Below are positions 1-9,963 of a stretch of 64,000 nt of DNA, one piece after another. Source of the stretch: Xanthocytophaga flava. Lineage in GTDB: Bacteria; Bacteroidota; Bacteroidia; Cytophagales; 172606-1. The position numbers were made by a program, and so were the translations under genes. The notes under the pieces are model-generated. The model worked only from the letters and a program-made list of their open reading frames with translations. It was not told the origin of the DNA and searched no databases. The first letter of the stretch is position 1. Each line of letters begins with the position of its first letter. Location of the stretch: the NCBI GenBank assembly GCA_030068525.1, contig JASJOS010000005.1, positions 124,001 to 188,000 on the forward strand, in the 5' to 3' direction.

Positions 1-3000
1 AAAGATGAATTCGCAGAACCAGAACTAATCTCAGGATCCATACCAGTGTATTTAGTCACCGTCAATATATTTCTACCTGTAAATACTAATTGTAATTTCT
101 TCACAACAGGTGTCTTAATAAACTTCACTAAGTCAATACCCAAAGAGATATTTCTTAATCTTAAGAAAGATGCATTTTCAAGGAAGTAGTCTTTAGTTGC
201 ATTATTACCTGCACCTCTATCACTTCCCCACAAAGCATAATAAGCACTTCCATAATAGGCCGAATATGCACCTGTCTCTCCATTTATAGTCACCGGTTTT
301 GCAAAGTCGCCATGGATACCATCTCTATACATCCATTCTTTAGTTTGATTATATAGGTGACTACCATACACCCAGTCAAATTGGAATGACAGTGTTAAAA
401 AGCTCTTATAAGCTATAGAGTTGATAAATGAAGCATTAAATTTAGGGTTTGGATTGGCTAACGCATATGTCTCGTCTGTGAACTGGATTTGCTTTTTGCT
501 CTTATTAACTACGCGTCCATCAACAATCTCGTATTGATTTTCATCTGCTTCAGAAATATAACGGGTACCATCTTTGCGTTTAAAATCCAAACTCGTTAAT
601 GCCTTATATCCGTATATTTGACCAATTATTTGTCCAGGAGTTAAGACTAAGGAAGTACTGCCAGCATTAGAAGTCAGAATAATATCAGAGCCACCAGCAA
701 TCTTATCTATTTTTGAAACCTGATGACCAAAATTGGTTGTGAAATCCCAGCTTATATCACCTGAATTATATACAGGAATATTCAAGGAAAACTGAACCCC
801 GTTTGAAGACATCCCGATCGCATTGTTCAACGTTCCGGTAGATCCAGTAGAGGGAGCAGTACTAACTGTATAAATTACATTTTCACTCTTACGTTGCCAG
901 TAAGCCACAGAACCATTAATAGACTTAAACCACTTTCCATTATGAAGATCTACAGTAAAATCTGTAGCTACTTCAAATTCTTTTGAAACTTCGACTTTCA
1001 AATCTGGATTATTGGAGGTACCAGCAATAGTATAGACCACTTGAGAACCAAGATTTTGCTGACCTAAGGTTGGATAACGATCAAACGCACCTGGCTGAAT
1101 ACCTGCTTGCCCATAAGCTGCTCTCAATTTAAAATAGGGTAGTGTATTAGCGACAGAACTCTCTTTCCAGAAGGTAGAAGGCAAAATATAGCCATCAAAA
1201 TGAGGAAATGTAAATGGTTTGGACCCTCCACCAAATGCTGAAGACCAGTCACTACGAAAACCACCAGTTATACCACCAAAATCTCCAAAATCAATTTTTT
1301 GATTTAGCAAATAACCATAGGTGACAAAAGTCTTTACATAATCTAAAGCAACTGCTTGATCTGAAGTAGATTCCATATTAATAGGAGGAGATAGTGGCAA
1401 ACCAACTCCATAGGTATCATATTCAGTATATTTATTTTTTCTGTAATCAAATGAAATTTGTGTGCTAGTCTGAATAGGTATACTTAAGCCAAAATCTTTC
1501 TCAAAATCTGTCTTGATAAAAGCAGTAGCTAAAAAGTTCTGGAATGTTGTATTATATCTCCAATCAGCAATCTCACCTGTATTATCAGGCGCAAATGTCC
1601 CTGCCCAAGACTCATAGTAATTAGAATTTATGTTTTGAGACTGATTGGTATAAGTCCATCTAGCATGTTCAGTACGATAGTTCAAACCATACTTAGCATC
1701 TAAGTCTAAGAACTTATTAACAGTATAGGTGGCATTAAAGCTCTGGAGTACATCTATTTTATTATCAACACTACTTGCATATTGTTGCTGATAATATGGA
1801 TTATAGGCGTTGATACTTACAAAATCAGCCACTTGATAAGCAGGGCGAGTTCCATCTGCTAGTTTAGCAGTCAGGTCAAAAAATGGAGAAGTATTCAAAA
1901 AACTATAGATAGTACCAATGCTACCTAATGAATTACCTTGCCCATAATAATAATAGCCTGCTGCACCTAAGCCAGGATGAAGATCGTTTTTAGTGTATAC
2001 TAATTGAGTAGTAGATCTTATTTTAAACCCTTTAAATAATTCAGTACCTAAATTGGCAGTAAAATTAGTTCTATCTACTGACCCATTCTTCATTACTGGG
2101 CTAACTGTATTGTTGTTGGATAGAGCAATAGCAAAATCACTTTTGTCATTTGCGCCTGAAATATTGATACTATTATTCCATGTAGTACCTGTTTGAAATA
2201 CTTGTTTAAAATGATCATAGTATTTCAGATTAGAACCATACGGTTTATTTGCCACATTTCGAACATCAAGAAGTGCATAACGTGTTGCTCCATTTCCATT
2301 TGGTGTTCCATTATCTGGCCCATATACATATCTTAGTCCTTCAACAGAGCCATATTCATTGTATGTTAGCTCATTTCCCTCTGAATCTACAAGATTGCCA
2401 CTTGCATTTGTTGCATAAGGATGCAATTTGGCTTTCTGTAAATTTCCACTATTAATAAATTGGTTAGCCGCATAACTAGTGGAGAAATTTATAGAAACTT
2501 TACCTTGCTTTCCTTTTTTAGTAAATATTTGAATAGCACCATTTGCTCCCTGTGCACCATAAATTGACGCAGATGCTGCCCCCTGCACAACCTCAACTCT
2601 TTCTACGTTACTCAAATCCAATGAATTAATATCGGTAGCAGCAATTTGTACTCCGTCCATAATAATCAAAGGTTTGGTACCATTTTGTATAGTATTAATA
2701 CCACGTAATACAATATTTACAGGATCACCAGGATTACCACTAATTGAAGAAATTTGTGCGCCTGGAATTTTACCAACTAAGGCTTGATCAATAGAAGCGC
2801 TAGGTGCAGGAGGTAGCTTACTTCCAGAAATAGACTCTACTGAGATTCCTAACTTCTTTTTATCTGTTGCAATACCTGTACCTGTAACTACAATTTCCTG
2901 CAGAGCTTTTACATCTGATATCATCTTGACATCGATTGTAGTTTTTGTTCCTGCGGAGACTTCTTCTGGAAGAAATCCGATAAAACTGAATACTAATGTT

Positions 3001-3212
3001 GCATTATCTGGCACATTGACTAATGTAAACTTCCCACTAGCATCAGTTGCCGTTCCCTGAGTTGTTCCTTTTACAACTACGTTAACTCCAGGAAGTGGGG
3101 AACCATCTCCTGAATCTGTAACCTTGCCACTAACAGAATGAGTTTGCGCCCAGGCAGCTCCTACCCAAAATGTTAATAGCACCGCAAGTAGAAATTTGTA
3201 AGTTTTCCTCAT
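1..3212 (-). CDS. SusC/RagA-family TonB-dependent outer-membrane receptor, 3' end cut by window edge
   Basis: About 1070 codons are open from ATG at 3212 to the window edge with no stop, so the C-terminus (probably a few dozen residues) is missing. The N-terminus has a signal peptide (MRKTYKFLLAVLLTFWVGA, then AWAQ), followed by a carboxypeptidase-like regulatory domain (SGKVTDSGDGSPLPGVNVVV), a plug domain containing the SusC signature region (VEVVQGAASASIYGAQGANG) and a long beta-barrel. The last visible residues, TKYTGMDPEISSG, match the usual SusC C-terminal region. SusC proteins import glycans or other large nutrients across the outer membrane with a SusD lipoprotein; any SusD partner would lie beyond the left edge. 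The substrate cannot be told. Confidence 0.93.
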   Translation of the reverse strand, partial: MRKTYKFLLAVLLTFWVGAAWAQTHSVSGKVTDSGDGSPLPGVNVVVKGTTQGTATDASGKFTLVNVPDNATLVFSFIGFLPEEVSAGTKTTIDVKMISDVKALQEIVVTGTGIATDKKKLGISVESISGSKLPPAPSASIDQALVGKIPGAQISSISGNPGDPVNIVLRGINTIQNGTKPLIIMDGVQIAATDINSLDLSNVERVEVVQGAASASIYGAQGANGAIQIFTKKGKQGKVSINFSTSYAANQFINSGNLQKAKLHPYATNASGNLVDSEGNELTYNEYGSVEGLRYVYGPDNGTPNGNGATRYALLDVRNVANKPYGSNLKYYDHFKQVFQTGTTWNNSINISGANDKSDFAIALSNNNTVSPVMKNGSVDRTNFTANLGTELFKGFKIRSTTQLVYTKNDLHPGLGAAGYYYYGQGNSLGSIGTIYSFLNTSPFFDLTAKLADGTRPAYQVADFVSINAYNPYYQQQYASSVDNKIDVLQSFNATYTVNKFLDLDAKYGLNYRTEHARWTYTNQSQNINSNYYESWAGTFAPDNTGEIADWRYNTTFQNFLATAFIKTDFEKDFGLSIPIQTSTQISFDYRKNKYTEYDTYGVGLPLSPPINMESTSDQAVALDYVKTFVTYGYLLNQKIDFGDFGGITGGFRSDWSSAFGGGSKPFTFPHFDGYILPSTFWKESSVANTLPYFKLRAAYGQAGIQPGAFDRYPTLGQQNLGSQVVYTIAGTSNNPDLKVEVSKEFEVATDFTVDLHNGKWFKSINGSVAYWQRKSENVIYTVSTAPSTGSTGTLNNAIGMSSNGVQFSLNIPVYNSGDISWDFTTNFGHQVSKIDKIAGGSDIILTSNAGSTSLVLTPGQIIGQIYGYKALTSLDFKRKDGTRYISEADENQYEIVDGRVVNKSKKQIQFTDETYALANPNPKFNASFINSIAYKSFLTLSFQFDWVYGSHLYNQTKEWMYRDGIHGDFAKPVTINGETGAYSAYYGSAYYALWGSDRGAGNNATKDYFLENASFLRLRNISLGIDLVKFIKTPVVKKLQLVFTGRNILTVTKYTGMDPEISSGSANSS

Positions 3213-3781
3213 AGGTACTTTTGTTTGATTGGTTAATAGATTGTTTGGTAATTAAGAATAGATTAACTGGTTTATAAACTATATCTTTTGTATAAATTTA
3301 TTACAACAGGATAATTCAAAGATAAAAGCCACACTTCAGCACCTTAAAGCTCCAGCAATAAAATCAACAAAAAAGTGTAATAATTTACATATACCGAAAA
3401 ATGCTAAATATTATTTCGGCTTTTAATTCATAAGTCGAATATAATACTACAAATTCTCAATATACAAAACAATACACTGCGACAAATATTTTTTCTCAAG
3501 CATTGCAAAATATAACATAACTTATTTGTAATTGAATTTAACACAAAATATGATTAAGTTTTACTTCACAACTCATAAATACTCATTACAAAGACAAAGC
3601 AAATACCATATTTATTTCAGCATGTAGTAAAAAACATAAAATACTATTTTGCTTTTATTAGATTTCACAAAACTTCGATTATTATATTAAAAAAAACTAG
3701 TTTGCATTTTATAAAGGATAAGAACTTTTAAGTCTTTTCAGAAGGTTATATCTTTAAACTACCAAACCTATAGAGTTTTAT
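3213..3781. other. AT-rich intergenic region between divergent genes
   Basis: This 569-base stretch separates the leftward SusC gene from the rightward TlpA-like gene. It is very AT-rich and must hold both promoters, but I found no exact TAnnTTTG box with a good upstream partner, no RNA gene and no convincing small gene. Confidence 0.6.
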
Positions 3782-5032
3782 ATGAAACAGATTATTCCAA
3801 CGCTTTGTCTGGCAGTATGGATTGCACTACTTGTATCCTCCTGCCAAACAGGCCAAAACGATCAAACAACATCAGCAGAACTAAAAACCGGAACATGGAG
3901 AGGTGTTATAAAATCTCCGGGAGGAGAACTTCCGTTTGGACTGGACATAGCTAAAAAAGATGACAGCACTTATCAGGTGTATGTTATAAATAGTACAGAA
4001 AGGCTCAAAATGGATGATGCCATTTTGCGGAATGACTCGCTTCATATCCCTATGCGCTTATTTGATGCGGAAATTACAGCTCATGTAGGTGATAGTATCC
4101 TGACTGGATATTATACCAAGCAATCATCCAATCGTATTGTAAAGATGGATTTCTCTGCACAGCAGGGAGTAACGTATCGTTTTGCCACTAACTCCGAAGC
4201 ACCTAAAACCAATATTACAGGTAAATGGGATGTTTATTTTTATGGAGATAGTGATACCTCGCAAGCTGTGGGTGTATTTAATCAGAATGGAGCGGAGTTA
4301 GCAGGCTCATTTCTCACTCCTACTGGCGATTATCGCTATCTGGCAGGTAGTGCACAAGGTAATGCTATCCAACTATCCACTTTTGACGGGAGTCACGTCT
4401 ATCTTTTTAAAGGCACTACAGCCGATACAGGAAATGAAATCACTGGTGAATTCTGGTCAGGAGATAGAGGATACCGCAAATGGAAAGCTATTAAAAATGA
4501 GAAAGCCGCGTTACCAGATGCTAATACCTATACGTTATTGAAAAAAGGATATAGCACCATAGACTTTACATTTCCTGACCCAACCGGCAAAAATATATCA
4601 TTTCAAGACCCTAAGTACAAAAACAAAGTGGTTATCGTACAGATCTTAGGCTCCTGGTGTCCAAACTGTATGGATGAGACTAATTTTCTGGCTCCCTGGT
4701 ATAAGAAAAATAAAGACAGAGGAGTGGAAATTATAGGTCTGGCATTTGAAAAGAATAAAGATATGCGGGTGTCCGGCCCTAAAATTGAACGGATGAAACA
4801 ACGTTTTGGAATGGAATATGATGTAGCACTCGCAGGCGTTAACGACTCTACTGCTTCAAATTCATTGCCTATGCTAGAAAAGATTAAAGGATATCCAACT
4901 ACAATCTTTATTGATAAGAAAGGAAAAGTCCGTCGAATTCATACAGGCTTTAACGGACCAGGCACAGGGAAATACTATGATGAGTTTGTAGAAGACTTTA
5001 CTTTATTTACAGATAAGCTTCTGGCGGAATAA
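3782..5032 (+). CDS. TlpA-like thiol-disulfide oxidoreductase lipoprotein
   Basis: This 416-residue protein starts with a lipoprotein signal peptide, with a lipobox ending at Cys21 (LVSSC). Residues about 35-235 form a beta-rich domain of the kind often found ahead of thioredoxin domains in Bacteroidota. A thioredoxin-like domain fills the C-terminal third, with the redox motif WCPNC at residues 292-296 (GSWCPNCMDE) and a later cis-Pro region (GYPTTIFIDKKG). It probably reduces or exchanges disulfides in periplasmic or outer-membrane proteins. It is transcribed alone and ends at a strong terminator shared with the convergent gmhA. The family assignment is firm; the partner protein is unknown. 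Confidence 0.9.
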   Translation: MKQIIPTLCLAVWIALLVSSCQTGQNDQTTSAELKTGTWRGVIKSPGGELPFGLDIAKKDDSTYQVYVINSTERLKMDDAILRNDSLHIPMRLFDAEITAHVGDSILTGYYTKQSSNRIVKMDFSAQQGVTYRFATNSEAPKTNITGKWDVYFYGDSDTSQAVGVFNQNGAELAGSFLTPTGDYRYLAGSAQGNAIQLSTFDGSHVYLFKGTTADTGNEITGEFWSGDRGYRKWKAIKNEKAALPDANTYTLLKKGYSTIDFTFPDPTGKNISFQDPKYKNKVVIVQILGSWCPNCMDETNFLAPWYKKNKDRGVEIIGLAFEKNKDMRVSGPKIERMKQRFGMEYDVALAGVNDSTASNSLPMLEKIKGYPTTIFIDKKGKVRRIHTGFNGPGTGKYYDEFVEDFTLFTDKLLAE

Positions 5033-5043
5033 TCTTAATCCAT

Positions 5044-5095
5044 AGACAACTAAAAAGGGCAGAAAGTAAACTACTTCTGCCCTTTTTAGTTGTCT
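5044..5095. terminator. Bidirectional rho-independent terminator
   Basis: A perfect 21-bp stem (AGACAACTAAAAAGGGCAGAA and its complement) closes a 10-base loop between two convergent genes. A-rich and T-rich stem segments give a U-tract in both directions. Confidence 0.9.
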
Positions 5096-5104
5096 GAATC
5101 AGCT

Positions 5105-5683
5105 TTAAGCAACCATCTTCTCTATTAAGAGAATAAGTATATGAATGACCTTGATATGCACTTCCTGAATACGATCTGCATAGCCATAGTGAGGAACACG
5201 TATCTCTACATCGGCAAATGATCCCAACTCTCCTCCATCTTTCCCTGTTAAGGCTATTACTGTCATACCCCGAAGCCTGGCTGTTTCACAGGCACGAATC
5301 ACATTAGCCGAATTTCCACTGGTACTGATTCCCAACAATACATCACCTGGTTGACCTAGCCCTTCTACAAAGCGACTAAAGATATATTCAAACCCATAAT
5401 CATTGCCTGTACAGGTAATATGACTTACATCCGAAATAGCAATAGCAGGTAATGCTTTTCTGTTATCACGATAACGTCCAGATAACTCTTCTGCAAAATG
5501 CATTGCGTCACAGTGTGATCCTCCATTACCACACGATATTACTTTTTTTCCACTGCGAATAGCATCTGCAATATGAGTGGCTGCTTTCTGAATCTGCTCA
5601 ATACATACAGGATTAGACATAAACTTTTCCAGTACCAGAGCGGACTCTTTCAATTCGCTGGTTATTATACTTTCAAATTCCAT
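5105..5683 (-). CDS. gmhA: Phosphoheptose isomerase (sedoheptulose 7-phosphate isomerase)
   Basis: This SIS-domain enzyme converts sedoheptulose 7-phosphate to D-glycero-D-manno-heptose 7-phosphate, the first step to ADP-heptose for lipopolysaccharide core. Similarity to E. coli GmhA, recalled from memory, is high over the whole length: [41 protein letters not shown] and [15 protein letters not shown] all match, including the catalytic Glu and His regions. I chose the start at 5683 ([14 protein letters not shown]) because it aligns with the E. coli N-terminus; an in-frame ATG at 5749 would add 22 residues with no counterpart. The other heptose genes are not in this window. Confidence 0.93.
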   Translation of the reverse strand: MEFESIITSELKESALVLEKFMSNPVCIEQIQKAATHIADAIRSGKKVISCGNGGSHCDAMHFAEELSGRYRDNRKALPAIAISDVSHITCTGNDYGFEYIFSRFVEGLGQPGDVLLGISTSGNSANVIRACETARLRGMTVIALTGKDGGELGSFADVEIRVPHYGYADRIQEVHIKVIHILILLIEKMVA

Positions 5684-5824
5684 TCGTAAATAATTTCTGT
5701 CTTGCGAATCCAATAATAATATGAAATAGTCTGAACTATTCTGAGGCAAGATTACAGTATAAAAATGGTTCTGCCAAGTTTTGTAAACGTATTAAGGCTA
5801 CATATTCAATAAAACTCTGTTTAT

Positions 5825-6160
5825 CTAAATATCATCTTTAGTCTCTATACGTGATTGGGAGGTTGGCAATAGCGTATTTCTCTCACTGGCTACATATCTA
5901 TCATATAGCTTAGCCTTTAATTCATTATTCTCCAGATTAAGCTTTTCATGTTTTCGTTTCACACTGGAAATATGAATGTTCTCAAATACACTTTCAAGCA
6001 TTAGTAGCACAAAGCCCAGAATAGACCAATATATCCAAAACTGATTTACTTTTTCGATAGTAAAGGTTGCCACTATACTATCATTCAGATAGGCCAGCAA
6101 TAGCGTACACAAAAACAACAATGTGTAGATAATGTATAGAAAAGGTTTAAATGATTTCAT
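5825..6160 (-). CDS. Small membrane protein with coiled-coil tail
   Basis: From ATG at 6160 this is 111 residues: a short basic N-terminus (MKSFKPF), two hydrophobic segments (about residues 8-24 and 40-58) and a charged C-terminal stretch with coiled-coil character (KRKHEKLNLENNELKAKL). An upstream in-frame ATG at 6214 would add 18 residues that look non-coding. It lies between gmhA and the RemB/Wzi-like gene on the same strand. I do not recognise the family. The layout, a membrane hairpin with a cytoplasmic helix, gives no function. Confidence 0.65.
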   Translation of the reverse strand: MKSFKPFLYIIYTLLFLCTLLLAYLNDSIVATFTIEKVNQFWIYWSILGFVLLMLESVFENIHISSVKRKHEKLNLENNELKAKLYDRYVASERNTLLPTSQSRIETKDDI

Positions 6161-6236
6161 ACACTTGTACAGGTTTAATGTCTGATACAGAGAATAACAC
6201 TTTTTAACTAGCAAAAGTTGTAAAATAGACTATACA

Positions 6237-8009
6237 TTAATATTCCTGTAATCGTTGAGGAATATTCCAGCGCAGATTTAGATAAGCAATTACAGAATTC
6301 AGATTACGCTCTGGTAATGCACTATCTAATCTCCGGATAGTGAGTTTACCATCCACAAATAAGTTATGCTTTATCATATAGGAAGCTGTCATATCGGCAA
6401 ACACTATATTGGTACGTACTCCCTGGCCGATGGTGTTTCCATATTCTTTTTCGTGTGTATCGTAATCTAACCGGATATTTCCTCCCCAGTTGGTAGTGGT
6501 ACCATCTCCATTGGCCTGATCAGCCCCATATTTGGTAATAATTAACTTTCCGGTTAGCTGCAATTTCTTAATCGGCTGATAACGCAAAATGCCTATCCAT
6601 TCTACAAAGTTAGCTCCCAGTGGATGAGCTAGTGGCAGGTTGTTGTGTACATAATTTGTAAATGACACCATACTGGAGTCAGTAGAACCTGGTGAGTTCT
6701 GCACTTTCGTCAATGTATGAGTATAAGTGTAAGGACGTACAATATTTAACTCTGTCTGTAAGTCCAGGTTGCGGATATTGAATACATCTATATATTTGGC
6801 TCCAAGCTGAATAGCCTGTTTGTTGCCCCACCAGCCATCTCTGGCACGTACATGAGACAACAGGAACTCGTCCAGCATAACCTGACCATACAACTGCACA
6901 TGACGTTTGATATTCCATTTAAAATCCATACCCAGTCCGGCGTTATCGTCACTACCTAATTGTTGCTCTACATACCTATAAAAAATAATTGGGTTGTAAT
7001 AATGGAAGTCATACCGGAAACGACGACGATCATCTGGACGGCCAAACATAATAGACTCAAAAACACCTACATTTAAGTTCTTTGTCAGATTTACACTCAG
7101 ATGATGAAAGGCAAAATATTTCTTAGATCGCAGGTAATCTCTGGCACCTGGAGGAGTATCGGCAGTCATCTGTGCATACAGATTCATGTAGTTTAGCTTC
7201 CAGACCTTGGTATTGATTTTCAGAAAGGGATAGGCACCTGCAAAATCAGAAAGCACTAGCGAACGATAGCCACTGCCAATAACGTTTTTATCCTGACCAA
7301 ACTGAATCATGATAGGCTTGGCCACATGAAAGGTAATATAGCCACGGGCAGTTAAAAAATCCCGGCCTCCCTTGTTTCCGGATTTCCATAATTTCCAGTA
7401 TCCTTCCTGAGGTACCGCATAGTACTGATTCATCAAATCCTGGACATAGGTAGGAAAAGTACTCTGGTTATCGGCAATAAATGTATAGAACCCGATTTTC
7501 TTACTGATCATGCCGCGAAGTTCTAGCCCTCTGGTATTGGTAAAATAATTTCCGCTCTTTGTACCACTCTCTCCTCCACCAGCAAAGTAAATAACCGGAT
7601 TTATATGTAGATCAAAATCCTCATCCTGATAGGAGAATAAATCTGACTTTTTCTTGTAAAAATGTTTTAAAATCGGTTTACGGCTATCGTTATCAGCACT
7701 ATCACCAGCCCACTCCCAGCTATCATTGCGCAGGTATGTCAGGTTAAATCTGTCTCTGTCTGATAGGAAATTGTTATTCTGAGCTACAGTATCAGTAAGT
7801 TGCACAATAGCTTGTCGCAATACAGGTCTTATCTGTGTATGCATACCCTCAGCAAACTTTCCAGACTTAATTTCATAACGTTCTACCAGATGGTAATAAT
7901 CTGAATTCAGAGGGGCATAAACACTTTGTGCATGAGTACCAAAAACTCCGGCCAACAAAAATCCAAAAACTATAAAACTTCGCAGGTATGGGTAATTAAT
8001 TGGACACAT
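6237..8009 (-). CDS. RemB/Wzi-like outer-membrane beta-barrel protein
   Basis: This protein of about 590 residues has a signal peptide (FIVFGFLLAGVFGTHAQ) followed by a long series of amphipathic strands typical of an outer-membrane barrel. The start VYAPLNSDYYHLVERYEIK and the pattern of the body resemble the Bacteroidota capsule-assembly Wzi family, which includes gliding-motility protein RemB. I placed the start at 8009 (MCPINYPYLRS), because the extension to 8117 lacks signal-peptide form. Its likely role is surface attachment of exopolysaccharide or a motility-associated surface function. The family call rests on memory of related sequences, and the exact role is uncertain. Confidence 0.75.
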   Translation of the reverse strand: MCPINYPYLRSFIVFGFLLAGVFGTHAQSVYAPLNSDYYHLVERYEIKSGKFAEGMHTQIRPVLRQAIVQLTDTVAQNNNFLSDRDRFNLTYLRNDSWEWAGDSADNDSRKPILKHFYKKKSDLFSYQDEDFDLHINPVIYFAGGGESGTKSGNYFTNTRGLELRGMISKKIGFYTFIADNQSTFPTYVQDLMNQYYAVPQEGYWKLWKSGNKGGRDFLTARGYITFHVAKPIMIQFGQDKNVIGSGYRSLVLSDFAGAYPFLKINTKVWKLNYMNLYAQMTADTPPGARDYLRSKKYFAFHHLSVNLTKNLNVGVFESIMFGRPDDRRRFRYDFHYYNPIIFYRYVEQQLGSDDNAGLGMDFKWNIKRHVQLYGQVMLDEFLLSHVRARDGWWGNKQAIQLGAKYIDVFNIRNLDLQTELNIVRPYTYTHTLTKVQNSPGSTDSSMVSFTNYVHNNLPLAHPLGANFVEWIGILRYQPIKKLQLTGKLIITKYGADQANGDGTTTNWGGNIRLDYDTHEKEYGNTIGQGVRTNIVFADMTASYMIKHNLFVDGKLTIRRLDSALPERNLNSVIAYLNLRWNIPQRLQEY

Positions 8010-8273
8010 ATAGTCACGTTTAGTAATAGAAAAGCAAGAATCAAGGCAGAAATATAGAAAAAACTCCTGAAATGAAAGACTATACGTAATCAATCTACGG
8101 AAAGTTGTTAAACACAAGGCTAGGCAGATCCGAAAATCAAAACTGGCACATTATTTGATACTACTTATAGTGTAAAAAGTATTTTAAGAGGGAGGTTACA
8201 AATACTAAGCATATATTTACCAATAGATGTATTGCGACAGATTAAATACCTCGTGATTATAATTCTTTCAACT

Positions 8274-8372
8274 ATGAAAACTATCAGACAAATTTCGCAT
8301 TTACCATTGTTGTATTGTCAACTGGCTAAGCTGGTAATGATATTACTCATTGGATTGTGGATGTGCTTATAA
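8274..8372 (+). CDS. Possible 32-residue membrane peptide
   Basis: A short reading frame begins MKTIRQISHLPLLYCQLAKL and continues with a hydrophobic stretch, VMILLIGLWMCL, to TAA at 8372. It sits alone in the 790-base gap between the RemB-like gene and the sugar cluster, and a rho-independent terminator follows 76 bases downstream, which suggests that something is transcribed rightward here. The hydrophobic C-terminus would span or insert in the membrane. No homologue is known to me. The remainder of the gap shows nothing but the terminator and a promoter box. Confidence 0.3.
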   Translation: MKTIRQISHLPLLYCQLAKLVMILLIGLWMCL

Positions 8373-8448
8373 ACAAAACACTCCCAAGTTATTTCAACCG
8401 CTATCAGAAATTGCAGCCTGGATATATTTAGACTGCCTAATACAACGA

Positions 8449-8482
8449 TAAAAGAGCTGGACTTACCATCCGGCTCTTTTGT
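8449..8482 (+). terminator. Rho-independent terminator in intergenic gap
   Basis: The stem AAAAGAGCTGG / CCGGCTCTTTT (one G-T pair) with a 10-base loop is followed by GTTTT. No annotated rightward gene ends nearby except the small frame at 8274-8372, so it implies a short transcript. Confidence 0.7.
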
Positions 8483-8762
8483 TTTAGAGGTTGCCTAAAT
8501 TATTCTTAAAGAAGCTCAACGAACAAAAACCTGATAAGCTACTATACTCCACAGATACAACTGCCTGCACGTGCATACTCCCCAAAAATATACAGTTATG
8601 TAATCCTAAGTCTATTATTTCTTACCAGATAGCAACTAACCTATTGTCTCTCTGATATTTTTGCCAATCCTTGTTTTTTTGCAACAAAATAATAAAAACA
8701 GGCAATTTTTTCGCAATTTGCAAAGCAACCGTTTTTGACACAGATTGCACTTTTCTGTAAAC

Positions 8763-8770
8763 TAACTTTG
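8763..8770 (+). promoter_or_regulatory. Candidate Bacteroidota -7 box for the sugar cluster
   Basis: TAACTTTG fits TAnnTTTG exactly and lies 30 bases before the ATG at 8801. No TTTG sits at the ideal 19-20 base spacing (TTGC begins 18 bases upstream of the box), so the -33 element is weak. Confidence 0.45.
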
Positions 8771-8800
8771 CTATTCTTTTTATTTCAACAACCATTTCCA

Positions 8801-9853
8801 ATGAAAAACATCAAAGGACCTGCGATCTTTCTGGCTCAGTTTCTGGGTGACCAAGCACCCTTCAATTCGTTAGAATCCATTGCCCGCTATATGGCATCAC
8901 TGGGCTATAAAGGAATTCAGATCCCTACATGGGATAGTCGCTGTATTGATTTAAAACAAGCTGCCGAATCCAAAACATATTGTGATGAACTAAAAGGAAA
9001 ATTAAAAGATATTGGTGTAGAAATTACAGAACTGGCCACTCACCTGCAAGGACAGTTAGTAGCAGTTCATCCTGCATATGCAGCTATGTTCGACGGATTT
9101 GGTCCGGCTGAACTGGCAGGCAAACCTAAGGACCAGCAGGCATGGGCTACCCAGCAACTAAAATGGGCTGCCAAAGCCAGTCAGAACCTGGGACTTAAAG
9201 CTCATCCTACCTTTTCGGGTGCGCTGTTATGGCCTTTTATGTATCCATGGCCTCAGCGCCCTACAGGTCTGGTAGAAACAGGATTTAAAGAACTGGCCAA
9301 CCGCTGGATACCTATATTGAATGCATTTGATGAAGCTGGAGTAGATGTGTGTTATGAATTACATCCGGGCGAAGATCTGCATGATGGGATTACATTTGAA
9401 ATGTTCCTTGAGCACACCAACAACCATACAAGAGCTAACATCAACTATGATCCCAGCCATTTTGTATTACAGCAACTAGATTATCTTCAGTTTATAGACT
9501 TTTACCACGAACGTATCAAAGCGTTCCACGTAAAGGATGCTGAGTTCAATCCTACAGGTAAGCAAGGAGTGTACGGTGGTTTTCAGGGATGGGTAGAACG
9601 AGCAGGACGCTTCCGCTCTCTGGGTGATGGTCAGGTAGATTTTAGTGGCATATTCAGCAAGCTGGCTCAGTATGACTATGATAGCTGGGCTGTACTGGAA
9701 TGGGAATGTGCGATTAAACATCCTGAACAAGGCGCAGCAGAAGGAGCACCGTTTATTGAAAATCATATCATACGTGTTACAGAACGGGCATTTGATGACT
9801 TTGCAGGAACGGGTGCAGATGAAGAGTTCAATAAAAAAGTATTGGGATTATAA
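8801..9853 (+). CDS. Sugar phosphate isomerase/epimerase (xylose-isomerase-like TIM barrel)
   Basis: From the ATG at 8801 the protein has 350 residues and starts directly in the barrel (MKNIKGPAIFLAQFLGDQA), so it is cytoplasmic. The TIM-barrel metal-ligand motifs typical of this family are present: CYELHPGED (Glu), NINYDPSHF (Asp-His), KAFHVKDAEF (His and Asp) and VLEWECAIKHP (Glu). The upstream extension to 8735 overlaps the promoter box and is not coding. It is the first gene of a cluster with a DUF1080 protein and a second TIM-barrel isomerase, the usual company of keto-sugar metabolism in Bacteroidota. The exact substrate is unknown. Confidence 0.88.
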   Translation: MKNIKGPAIFLAQFLGDQAPFNSLESIARYMASLGYKGIQIPTWDSRCIDLKQAAESKTYCDELKGKLKDIGVEITELATHLQGQLVAVHPAYAAMFDGFGPAELAGKPKDQQAWATQQLKWAAKASQNLGLKAHPTFSGALLWPFMYPWPQRPTGLVETGFKELANRWIPILNAFDEAGVDVCYELHPGEDLHDGITFEMFLEHTNNHTRANINYDPSHFVLQQLDYLQFIDFYHERIKAFHVKDAEFNPTGKQGVYGGFQGWVERAGRFRSLGDGQVDFSGIFSKLAQYDYDSWAVLEWECAIKHPEQGAAEGAPFIENHIIRVTERAFDDFAGTGADEEFNKKVLGL

Positions 9854-9963
9854 TTCTTAAATAAAGATCAGGCACTTCCAACGTTATATATTTGAGAAGT
9901 GTCATATACGGTTTATTTCCGAACCGAAGTAGTTCATCACATTCACACGTAAACAATCTGATT

